The notes below the pieces were generated by a model, which worked only from the letters and a program-made list of their open reading frames with translations, was not told the DNA's origin and ran no database searches. A stretch of 64,000 nucleotides of DNA, taken from Mansonella perstans. Lineage: Eukaryota; Nematoda; Chromadorea; Rhabditida; Onchocercidae. The DNA lies in contig JBAMDO010000562.1 in NCBI GenBank assembly GCA_037074765.1, forward strand, positions 248,001 to 312,000. Reading direction: 5' to 3'. Positions 54,840 through 64,000 of the stretch are shown one piece after another; the stretch's first letter is position 1; each line of letters begins with the position of its first letter. A program made the position numbers and the translations under genes.

Positions 54840-57821
54840 ATGTGGACCCTCATATCATTTTTATCACTGACAATAATATATAGGTTATCATTGTTAACAC
54901 AAGCAGCAGACGGTCCTGTACAAAAACGTTTTGAATACAAACACAGCTTTCGCGCACCTGATTTATCTTTACGTGATGGTACTATACCATTCTGGACTAT
55001 TACTGGTGATGCAGTGGCTTCTAATGAGCAACTTAGATTAGCACCATCCATGAGAAGTCGAAAAGGTTAGTATGGTATTGTTTTTTATTGCAAAATCATG
55101 CACTAAATTACTGATTTCGATGATTTAATCACTGTGAGAAGAATGATAGTCTTTCATTTATATTAAGTTAAACATAATAATTTCAGGACTTGCATGGAAT
55201 AAGCGAGTAATGGCTGAGTCAAATCATTTTGAAGTTCAAGTTGCTTTTCGAATAACTGGACAGGGTCGTATTGGTGCTGATGGTATTGCTATCTGGTATA
55301 CTGCTCAGCAACCTAGTCTCGGTCCTGTAAGTAGATTCTTTTGTAACCGTCATATTCAACAGTGTTGGATAGCATAATTGAGAGACTTCAATAACTGCTT
55401 TGAACTTTCCGAATAATAATGACATTTATCACTTTAGTCGTCACTGACGTTTTGTTTTATTATTCGATTATTAGAAAGTGTATAGTGTATGCATCTGTTT
55501 ATTTCTTACAAGAGCGATTATTTGTAGAGAGTTTGCTTTCTTTCTTAATGCAATAATGCTATTAGTTTCACTCACCTCGAGAGAAGACCATTCATCAGTT
55601 TCAGGTATTTGGAGCAAATGATTATTGGATAGGCATGGGGCTTTTCTTAGATTCCTTTGATAATGATGCTCAGAAAAATAATCCATTCGTGGCATTGATG
55701 ATTAACGATGGAACCAGACAGTATGACCATCAGACAGATGGTTCGCAACAAATGCTTTCAGGTGAATTTCGTTTCGAATTCAGCTTATTTTTGAAAAGGA
55801 TTGAAATAACGAGTAACAGTTATCAATCACATCTGATAAATTAGTGCAGTGCCTAATTGGTAATGGATTTATAAAAATTTTTTATGGATTCTTTTCATCA
55901 AAAATACCAAATTTGTGGGATTTCAGGTTGTCAAAAAGATTTTCGTAACAAGCCGTATCCGGTACATTTGAAAATTGAGTATCTTCACAATGTTCTTACC
56001 GTATCATTATCTGATGGTCTACAGGCTGCACCACGTTACGAATTATGTATTCGTTCTGAAAATATATTTCTGCCAAAGAACGGGTTTTTCGGTATGTAAT
56101 GCAGATAACAATAAAATAATCGTGTTATTTTAAGTTCATTATAAATGAAAAAGTAGCTGCAGAATTCCTATGTTCCAAAAAATGTTCTAGACGTCAGGAA
56201 AATGATATTTTTGGATCTTCAGGTATTTCCGCTGCAACGGGTGGTTTAGCGGACGATCATGATGTCGTTGAGTACAGCGTGTTTTCACTTTACACCGACA
56301 GAACACCATCATCTTCGTCTCTCCCACAAGAAGAAAAACAGAAATATGATGCTGAATTTGAAAAACAAATGAGAGACTATGAAAAAGAACGACAGAAGTA
56401 TGAATGTTGTGTACAAAAAGATTTTTAATTTTATGAATTGGTTATGCTTTTTGAATATTTTTTTATCCTCATCTGTTTTGCTTTTAGAGACGAAATTGCA
56501 ATGAAGGGAACTGTGAAATAAAGGAACTTTTTTTTTTAGATTTAAGGAGGAGCATCCAGAAAAGGCAAAACCGGATACGCTGGATGAAGAGATTGCTGAT
56601 GTATATGAAGATGCATCGCAGAGAGAAATGAGAATGATATTTGAAATGCAAACAAATGTCCATCAAATTCTACAACATTTGGAAAGTCGATTACAGGATA
56701 TCAGGTATCTTTGAATTCGTTCGTGAAATTAGTAGTTCTGTTCTTTAAAAAATTGGTAGGAATTAGAAAGTATTCCAGAACATCACTTTTAGTCAGCAAC
56801 AAAATGTCCAATCTTCATTATTGCAACAATGTGCAGCTAGAACTAGTGGAGCTGCGCTGGGTGGACCAAATCAAGCGGCTGTCGCTTCTGAAGGTTTCCA
56901 ACAGCATGAAAAGAATGAAGCGTTGCAGGTTACTATCGGTTTTGTGAAGTGTAATTAAACGATTGATTATATGAGTTAAAAAAGTTTAATATTTATGATG
57001 GAATTTTTGTTGTAGTCACTACGAGATTTGATATCTAATATACGGGATGTGAAGAGCTATGTAAATGAAATATTCACTCGCATATATAATGTCGAACAGA
57101 AAATGGGTGATGGAAGTGCAATGGGATCTTCGTCTGGCACGATCCCAGATCCTACTTTACGATCTCTCGTTGAAACAATACAAAATGATGTACGACAAAT
57201 TAGGACGACGCAACTTGGAGCGGTAATTTCCACTCGAAATTTTGATAAGTGATGGAATTAAGCATCTTACAATAGCTTAAAATGCTTTCTTTTGGGGCTA
57301 GATTTTATAGGCAATATGCAAAGCAACATTCTTGCTTTTACATGCTTTCTTAGAGTGTTTATTACTCTTATTGCTATGCCTTCCGTACAATTTTTCAAAT
57401 ATATACAGTTCTTTTCACTATCAGTCTTGTGATCAGTTATTTCATTTTGTATGTTTTAGTGCTTTTTCGCTTGTCGCTCTAGTGAGTGGCAGTAACAGAT
57501 GTTCGTTACGATCTGCGATTTATTTTTTTCAGCCAAGCGCGCAAGTTACCGGTGATAGTTGTGCAAATGTGTCCTGTTTGTCGGCATCATTTTTCATAAC
57601 TGTTATTTTAGCGCAGAGTGCAACTATCATCCTCATCTTGTGGATAAGGTAGATCTTTAGTAGTTGTTTCCACTATTTAAAAACTTAATTAATTCCGTAT
57701 CTCTGAATTAAGAAAGATTTCTCATTTCTAAGCAAATATATCACTTTATGAATCACTTCACTGAAGTCTTGTTTTCAAAGTGTATTTCAGAGGGAAGCCG
57801 GAGAAAGCGAAATTTTATTGA
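54840..57821 (+). CDS. ile-1: ERGIC-53 / LMAN1 L-type lectin, 505 aa
   Basis: Type I membrane cargo receptor carrying high-mannose glycoproteins from ER to ERGIC. Ten exons: 54840-55065, 55187-55326, 55605-55761, 55927-56091, 56223-56397, 56540-56704, 56793-56928, 57016-57222, 57533-57648, 57791-57821; 1518 bases, phases matched. A signal peptide (LISFLSLTIIYRLSLLTQA) precedes the L-type lectin domain: RFEYKHSFRAPDL, DGIAIWYTAQQPSLGPVFGA, GLFLDSFDNDAQKNNPF and GFFGISAATGGLADDHDV. The Ca/sugar site residues DSFDND are present. A coiled-coil stalk follows, then two cysteines (C467, C472) just before the membrane helix (about 475-495), matching the oligomerising cysteines of the family. The cytosolic tail GKPEKAKFY ends in a K-x-K-x-x ER retrieval signal plus an aromatic ER-exit pair (FY for FF). 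Length equals the human protein. Confidence 0.97.
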
Positions 57822-58776
57822 ATAAGATTTATCTCTTTGGCATTGTCTCGGGTGAAACAGATTTCTTTCAAGGGATTTTGACGACAGTCTGTTTCCAATT
57901 TGTGCAACATGAATGTCTTTTGTATTTTCTTGAGAAAAAGAAAGCGATTATTATTACAACATACAGTTCCAGCTGCTACATTAGTTTCACTTGGAAAATT
58001 TAATTGTGCCTTCTTTTCAACTTCTTTTCCGTTCAATTCTGCCATAGGTTGTGATTATTCTCTGGCAGTCTGTTACTTTTTAACGTGAACTATTTATTAC
58101 TTTTTAGGTTTTTCTTTGCATGTTGTTTGTTCGGATTTGTGTTTCAGTATACAATTTTTTAAATAAAGAACTATTTATTATTTCTTATTAAAATTACTAA
58201 ATCGTAATTCTTTAGAACAATGAAGCTTTTTTGGTTCGATGGAATTTTTTCTTTGCAATGATCCATTGTTACTAAAAGTGGCTCAGATGAATTAATGTTT
58301 CTTGCTGATGCATACAAATTAAATTATATGTTCCAATGTTTTCAAATACTGGTGAGCATAAATACTATGCATTACATTTATCGAGGACAGTTTTTAACAT
58401 TACTGCATTACATTTATTGAGGATAGTTTTCAATATTATTGCATTACATTTATCAACAATCGCTTCAATATGTTGTATTATTCCTTTTACATATCTGTTT
58501 TCAGACATTTGTTGAAAATTCCCCTCAGTACTATCCTGAAAATGATACCAAAGTTGAAAGTCGTTTCAATTCAGCGGCGCAAGTTTCGCCTGCAAACACT
58601 GTTAATGGGCATACTGGAAGCAATGCAAATGTTTCAAAAACTTTCTATTCATAAAATTTTAGTTTATGAATGAAAACACCAAACCAAGTCAGGTCCTGTC
58701 CCTCCATATCATTACACAAGATGTTTCTCACTAGAATTAATTGAAGTACTCTTGCCACTTATTTCACCACGATAGT
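57822..58776. other. Convergent 3' region (ERGIC-53 / FPPS)
   Basis: Space between two convergent stop codons. A plus-strand AATAAA at 58162-58167 probably ends the ERGIC-53 transcript. A 36-bp tandem repeat lies at 58369-58456. Open frames here on both strands are short and unrelated to any family I know. Confidence 0.65.
58369..58456. repeat. 36-bp tandem repeat, about 2.4 copies
   Basis: GCATTACATTTAT(C/T)GAGGA(C/T)AG starts at 58369, 58405 and (partial) 58441, an exact 36-base period with a few substitutions. Confidence 0.85.
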
Positions 58777-60634
58777 TCATCTGTGTTTCGAATCCACTAA
58801 ATCATCGACTGACTGTCGTAAAACTGGTCTGAGATCTATCATCGGGAAGTGATCAATATTGTTAAGTATTTTAAGCGCACATGTTCCACTAAATGCGGGA
58901 AAATCGTTTGCCACCCGTAAATGCGTCAAAATATCTTTCACTTTTTGCTCCGAAGCAATACTTTGTTTACCAAAATGTTCCTGAAAATGACTATTCCTTA
59001 AGGAATAGGGAAAAAAAAGAATTTGTATTTATTATTAATTTATTGTATAAAGCAAAATATTACTTGAAAATCTGTCAGAAAGTTAGGTTGGTTTGTTAGT
59101 TTCTCCACTGCTTTACAGGTGACCCATGTACACTTCCCTTCTCTCAAATCATTTCCTACTTTTCCCATTATTGATTCATCGCCAAAACAATCCATGTAAT
59201 CATCCTAAAACATTTTTACAAATGAAAAAATGAAATGAAATAGCTGTGTCATCATTAGAATTTGAGTGACATCAGTAGCCAATCTTTCGTAATCAATCAG
59301 TGCCTCAAAATAGTGGAATGATGGTCATGAAGTCTACCTATCTTTTAAACATGAAGTTTTATTGCCAGCGTGAAAAAGATACTTTGGATTGAAAAAGGTA
59401 ACCAAGCAGATACGCGATCCGTTTCAAAGGTCCAATAATTAAAGGTTGCGCAGCTATAAGAGCTGCAATTTGCAGTGGTGTGAAATAAGTATAGTGCGAT
59501 GTCTTGTGCTGCGCTATTGTCCGATGTCTGAAAGCGAGTAATAAAATATCGTTGTTAAAAATAATTGAAACTCTTATGTAATAACCTTTGCCAAGTGCAG
59601 TCTTCAACACCCTTTGTATCACCATCAAGTATTTGTCCGAGTACTGTAACCCGCCGAGCCTTAAAAAAATATTTTGAAGGTAAATAATTAGCTGTCTTCT
59701 CTAACATAATTTGTAGAAAAAACTTTCAACTAACAACGCTTATTTTTCAACTTTCAAAGCATCAAATAAGAAAACTGCTAAAACATATAACTTACTTCAT
59801 CAAAAGCATCCCTAACTGCTGGTGGAACTCGATTACTGCGTAAAATGTACGACACTATACAGTCCAACAGCAATCCATCACTGATTCCATTAATTCCTAT
59901 TCCTTCCTACAAAGTGAAAAATTATCAAACAAATCGGTTGTTATTGTACAAAACGATACATTAGCTATTCCATATATCCTAAATCTTTCTTCAAAATTTT
60001 CTAAATGTGTTCCGAATATTATAAAGCTTTAGCATGATTAAACATATGCTGCTGAAAAGCAACAGGTTCACAGATATACATAATCCAAAAAGATTACGCA
60101 GAAGCATTTCATTAAATAAAAAGAAAAATTACCAATCGATGCCAACATGGTTTGCCTCTTCTGTTGTCGCCTTTATCCATTATATCATCCTCGATGAGGA
60201 AAAAGCTCTGCAAAAGTTCCAAACATGCCGCTGTATTAGTTACCATTTCCATTTGTTTTTCATCTTGTCGTCCACCTAATGCCTTATAGGCCGTTATCAA
60301 CAATACGCTTCGTTTATATTTGCCACCACAAACAGAATGATCGAACAACTACACTGTCAAAACAATCAACAGTTAGTTAAAGCTTAAATATGAACGAAAA
60401 GTTAACAGATTAAAATCGTCACATAATACTCCCAAACATTAATTTCATTAAATTCAACCGATGACTGTCACATTAAAATAGATTTGCTCCGATGATTCAC
60501 TTATAAAGAAGTCTTACCTTATCAATTCGATCTCTAAGGCGTTTCGCTTCATGTCCACGCACATCAGCGACAAATTTCTCAATGGCAATTCTCTTGATAC
60601 TTTTTATCGCATTAATAATTTGTTCTCTATACAT
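58777..60634 (-). CDS. fdps-1: Farnesyl diphosphate synthase, 335 aa
   Basis: Condenses IPP with DMAPP and GPP to make FPP, the precursor for prenylation, ubiquinone and dolichol. Seven exons (minus): 60634-60518, 60348-60133, 59906-59796, 59659-59586, 59527-59383, 59204-59064, 58980-58777; 1008 bases, phases matched. IPP-binding GGKYKRS at 47-53; first Asp-rich motif in [16 protein letters not shown] (93-97), with the FF pair before it typical of an enzyme stopping at C15; RRG follows. Second Asp-rich motif DDYMD (222-226) sits in [20 protein letters not shown], then EGKCTWV. The N-terminus is shorter than vertebrate FPPS and the C-terminal third is divergent. Exon 5 must end at AAA|GTATCT so that LLGYLFQSK joins DDYMD, as the family requires. 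It lies 1 kb downstream of WAVE on the same strand. Confidence 0.94.
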
Positions 60635-61616
60635 GCTGCAGAATTTCCTGTCAGTAATGATGACCAACAATTTCCAGGAAAACATAAATGTATGTGAAAG
60701 CAAATATAATAACTATCACTCCAAATATTCCAAAAATGTCATACTGCTCATAGCAAAAATAAATGAAATATTGCAATTTTTAACAGATGTGGAATTCAGG
60801 AATTAAAATATATTTAATATAAAAATCATGAAGAATTTATAAAATAATAGCAAGACTTCATAACCTTGTTAAAGTTACTGTTTACAAGAAGGGACCTGCA
60901 AATTAAGAAGTACCCAAAAAGAAGAGCAATGATATGAATGAACGGACTACAGATTAAGCAAGCAACAACAACTAATAATGATATCACTAAACAAATTAAA
61001 CTGCAATATGATGAGTCAAACAATCAAACATTTTTTTCATAAAGTCATAGAACATGGAATCGTGGCTTTTATTTACCGTATGACCTAATAATGCTTGGAC
61101 TAGGATAAATAGCCGAATAGCAACAACATTCAGTGATAAATGAATTTTACTGCTATTCGATTTAATATAAAACATATAAAATAAATTTGTTTTTACATAA
61201 AAAATACACAAACTTGAACCAAATATAAAGCACCAAAAAGTAATATATCTTTTTCTCATAGTAACTATTTTTTGTGTTCCACTATTAATACACAACTTGG
61301 TGAATCAACATAAAAACATCTAAAACACAAGTTCTTCAAGAATCAATACACGTGTTTATAGTGCATATTCAAATATCTAGTATACTATATACTTTGTTTA
61401 CTAATGTCCATTAAAACTGATCTGAATCTAATCAAAGTGTATGACTACCAACATCAAAAAAGCAAAAAACATTTGGGGAAAAATTAACTCGGTTGGTCTT
61501 TACTAACTGGTAAAAAAAAACCGAGCAAATATTTGATTAAAATTTTTTCTAGAACAATTTAGTTACTAAGCTAGAAGGCACAATCATTACCATGTAATAA
61601 AATAAGATTATATTAA
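60635..61616. other. Spacer between WAVE and FPPS (both minus)
   Basis: About 1 kb. It should hold the WAVE 3' UTR and the FPPS leader; a TTCTGCAG acceptor ends one base before the FPPS ATG. An open frame at 60996-61295 is Ile/Phe-rich and has no supporting features. Confidence 0.6.
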
Positions 61617-63457
61617 TTAGTCCCATTCTTCATCATCATCTGTTGGAGATTCGCTATTACTATCAGAATGCCCTAAAATATGCTCCATCCTACGACGTAA
61701 TATTGCCGCTACATCATTCGCTTCTGCAGCTGCTCTTTCTTCTGCTGCTTGTTCTTTCCTCTGCACCTACAAATACAAATTATTAAATTCAGCATTTTAC
61801 AAAGATACACAGTTTGATGGTGAGCAAAACAGCCTATCTTACCTGCTTGAGTTTTATGCCAGACTGTATTTCAGCAAGTAGATTCGAACGTGTTTCAGAA
61901 ACTTGAGTAGCGGATATTTCGGTTTTCGTTTCTTCTTTATTAGTAAAGGATGCAACAACAACGGATGATTGGGTGGCTGTTGCAGCGGAGTTGATAGCAG
62001 ATGGCGGTGGTGGTGGAGGAGGAGGCGGAGGTGGAACAGAATTAGCAGATGGGGCGACATACTGCATTGCGGGTGGAGAAGGCATCTGGCAAACTAATGA
62101 AGTATGCATAAGAGGAGGTGGCGGTGGAGGAAGATCATCCTCCAAAAGCGAATCGTCTTGCAAATCAATGTCGGCCAACCGACCAGCTATCTGGTTATCA
62201 GCTAAAATAACTGGCGATTCCTGAAATTTGGGTTAGTTTTAAAACAGCAATAAAGAAATTTCAAACAAGCGAGTACAACTGCACTTCAAACAGATGTTTC
62301 TTTAATGTTTACTGAAAAAAAAATCTTACCTCCTTGATAAGCGAAGAAACAGGCGCAACTGAAGCTTTATTTGGTATTGTGGTAGCATATCCATTACTAG
62401 CAGGTACGCTCATTCCAGCCGGCGCGTGGATTTGATCGATATGCACGATTTGAGGTGCTTGATATTCTGCTGGAAAGTGCATGATGTCTGCTGGACGTTG
62501 TTGTAACGCGAGAGAATATCTGAAAACAATGACAACCAATTGATATTCTAATGCAAAACGAATTCCATCATATGAGAAAAAGGAATAAAAGCACTAAAAT
62601 GCGTGCAGTTTCAACCTTGGAATTGAATCTCTCCCGATATTGTTTGTCACGGGTTGACGATTACGTTTCTTGCGAGGACTTTTATTTTCAGCTGGTGATT
62701 TGATGGAACGTGCACGGCGTCCATCACCAACATCTTTCAACATTTCTTGCCTCCATAAATCGAAGAAATATGACGGATCAGTATAATACCTACAATATGC
62801 ATGTAATTTTCTTTTTCGTTTTTTTTCAGTATTGAAAACGAAAACATCTGATAAAATTAACCTAAGCGCATTCTTCTTGTCATCTCTGTAAGCATTTAGA
62901 GCGTCCAGATTGGGTGGTGGATCACAAGCAGCATAACATTCTGCTAAAGCAGAAGGCAGAGTCTGACGATCTAATGTATGTTGATCGATTATACAGCTAC
63001 TTTTGAATGGTTTTCGCATGTGCAAATCCTCAAGTGATACTGAAATGTAATTTCGATATTCTCGTCGCTTTGAATATGTAGAATTCAAAGAGTATCGAAT
63101 TATCGAGTTAGATTCGCTATGATAATGACGATAAACTTTGTTCATTTCGGCTGTTAGTTTAATTAATCTAACAAAAGTAAAAGAACCTTGTTCTTGCGTG
63201 TAGTCTAGCTGAGTCACCTTATGCGCTAGTCTTTCAATTCGTTGCGATAAAGTATTTGTTTTGTGGTCCAATTTTACGGCTTCATGATAAACTTCGCCAA
63301 AAATATGCTCAGCATGTCGGCATAACGAACTTAATTGTCGAATTAAATTTGCTAAAGTACCATTTGCAACGCATTCCAATTCATCTTGCTGTATCGAAGA
63401 CGGCAAACGATGAAGGCTTACGTTAACCGGTGAAATCGCACGCCTAGTTAGAGGCAT
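61617..63457 (-). CDS. wve-1: WAVE/SCAR family actin regulator, 446 aa
   Basis: Subunit of the WAVE regulatory complex that relays Rac signals to Arp2/3. Six exons (minus): 63457-63187, 63039-62862, 62789-62616, 62519-62330, 62220-61843, 61766-61617; 1341 bases, phases matched. The N-terminal SCAR homology domain is clear: MPLTRRAISP, LANLIRQLSSLCRHAEHIFG, RIERLAHKVTQLD, SLEDLHMRKPFKSS, DRQTLP, YRDDKKNALRYYTDPSYFFD. A basic region (SPRKKRNRQ) and a short Pro-rich part with two poly-Pro tracts follow. The C-terminus has the full VCA: WH2 (RSNLLAEIQSGIKLKQ), connector (NDVAAILRRRMEHIL) and acidic end finishing DDDEEWD with the Arp2/3-binding Trp. Shorter Pro-rich region than vertebrate WAVE. 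ATTTAG directly precedes the ATG and may be a trans-splice site. Introns 1 and 2 are unusual (see findings). Confidence 0.96.
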
Positions 63458-64000
63458 CTAAATATGTGCTATTTGTAATTTTATTTTAATTACTAACTAG
63501 AAACTTTTCCATAGCATATTAGCTAGAAACTTTTCTACGGCATACTAGTTCAGAATTCTTCTACAATATTTCATAGTCCCTTTTACTAGTTACCTTTCCA
63601 GTGTTGTGGTGTCATGGGATCCGAGGTACCATCAGAGCAACCATACTGACCAGATGATTCAACTACCTTGCCAGGAAAAGCCAAAAAAACCTCAGAGACC
63701 TCAGAATCTCAGAAAGAAGTAGCCATCTAAGCCGGATACTGCAAAGATCACTGAACCCTGCTAACATTTGCTGGTTTAGATTCAGATTGCTAAGGTGACT
63801 GGATTGCTTCTTAAAGGTATGCAAGAAGAAAGGCGTACGCGTTTTATGACGTGAGGGATGACGTATAGTTTGTTGCTGGCCTGTTCAAAAAGCGGGTAGC
63901 ATTTCGGTTTCTGGAAATTTACCTCGGAATTCGTGATGAGAAATGGCAAGGATGTTATGAGCTCTGCGTTTTTTTACAGGTGGCACGATTTCTACAGAAA
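63458..64000. other. Non-coding right end with degenerate short repeats
   Basis: Region upstream of WAVE. From about 63491 to 63575, three degenerate copies of a 27-28-base unit containing (A/G)CTAGAAACTTTTCTA.GGCATA are visible. From 63600 to the edge the DNA is markedly less AT-rich, with no open frame of note and no recognised gene; it could be promoter, a repeat family copy, or part of a gene beyond the window. Confidence 0.5.

Noticed and set aside
60996..61295. 99-codon minus-strand frame between WAVE and FPPS
   Set aside because: Ile/Phe/Leu-rich chance frame in AT-rich spacer; FPPS already has a good start at 60634.
61973..62224. Gly-rich plus-strand frame
   Set aside because: Antisense shadow of the WAVE poly-Pro exon.

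Overview
This window looks like nuclear DNA from a nematode, most likely a spirurid or filarial (clade III) species. The evidence is strong AT richness, genes split by introns with short TTTCAG-type acceptors, acceptor-like AG sites a few bases upstream of many start codons (consistent with spliced-leader trans-splicing), and close-packed same-strand genes resembling operons. I cannot fix the species from sequence alone. All exon models were built by hand from reading frames, splice signals, phase matching and remembered family sequences; no alignment was run.

Layout, left to right. 1-10053 (minus): 5' two thirds of the talin gene, 21 exons, cut by the left edge. 10.1-22.0 kb: a long gene-poor stretch with a 52-bp minisatellite, long TG and CTA microsatellites and a small GC-richer island near 13 kb. 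22.0-27.3 kb (minus): a four-exon gene for an unrecognised 190-residue single-pass membrane protein. 31.2 kb (minus): tRNA-Glu(CUC). 32.6-34.7 kb (minus): Rab11 GTPase. 37.0-38.6 kb (plus): ribosomal protein L7. 39.0-42.4 kb (minus): an aromatic amino acid decarboxylase family protein with an altered lysine motif. 42.4-45.5 kb: spacer with five 88-bp repeats. 45.5-47.5 kb (minus): three small genes in a row (82-residue membrane protein, 57-residue Cys-motif protein, COX19). 47.9-52.6 kb (plus): mitoribosomal protein mL64 followed at once by arginyltransferase ATE1, a likely two-gene operon. 54.8-57.8 kb (plus): ERGIC-53 cargo lectin. 58.8-60.6 kb (minus): farnesyl diphosphate synthase. 61.6-63.5 kb (minus): WAVE/SCAR actin regulator. 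The last 0.5 kb is non-coding with short degenerate repeats.

Functional themes: talin and WAVE act on adhesion and actin; Rab11 and ERGIC-53 act in membrane traffic; the divergent 45.5-52.6 kb block is enriched for mitochondrial functions (COX19, mL64), which makes its two unrecognised small proteins the most interesting unknowns. I saw no CRISPR array, prophage, toxin locus or intact transposase gene. The non-routine signals are the small-gene cluster, the decarboxylase motif, the stop-free introns of WAVE, and a foldback element upstream of Rab11.
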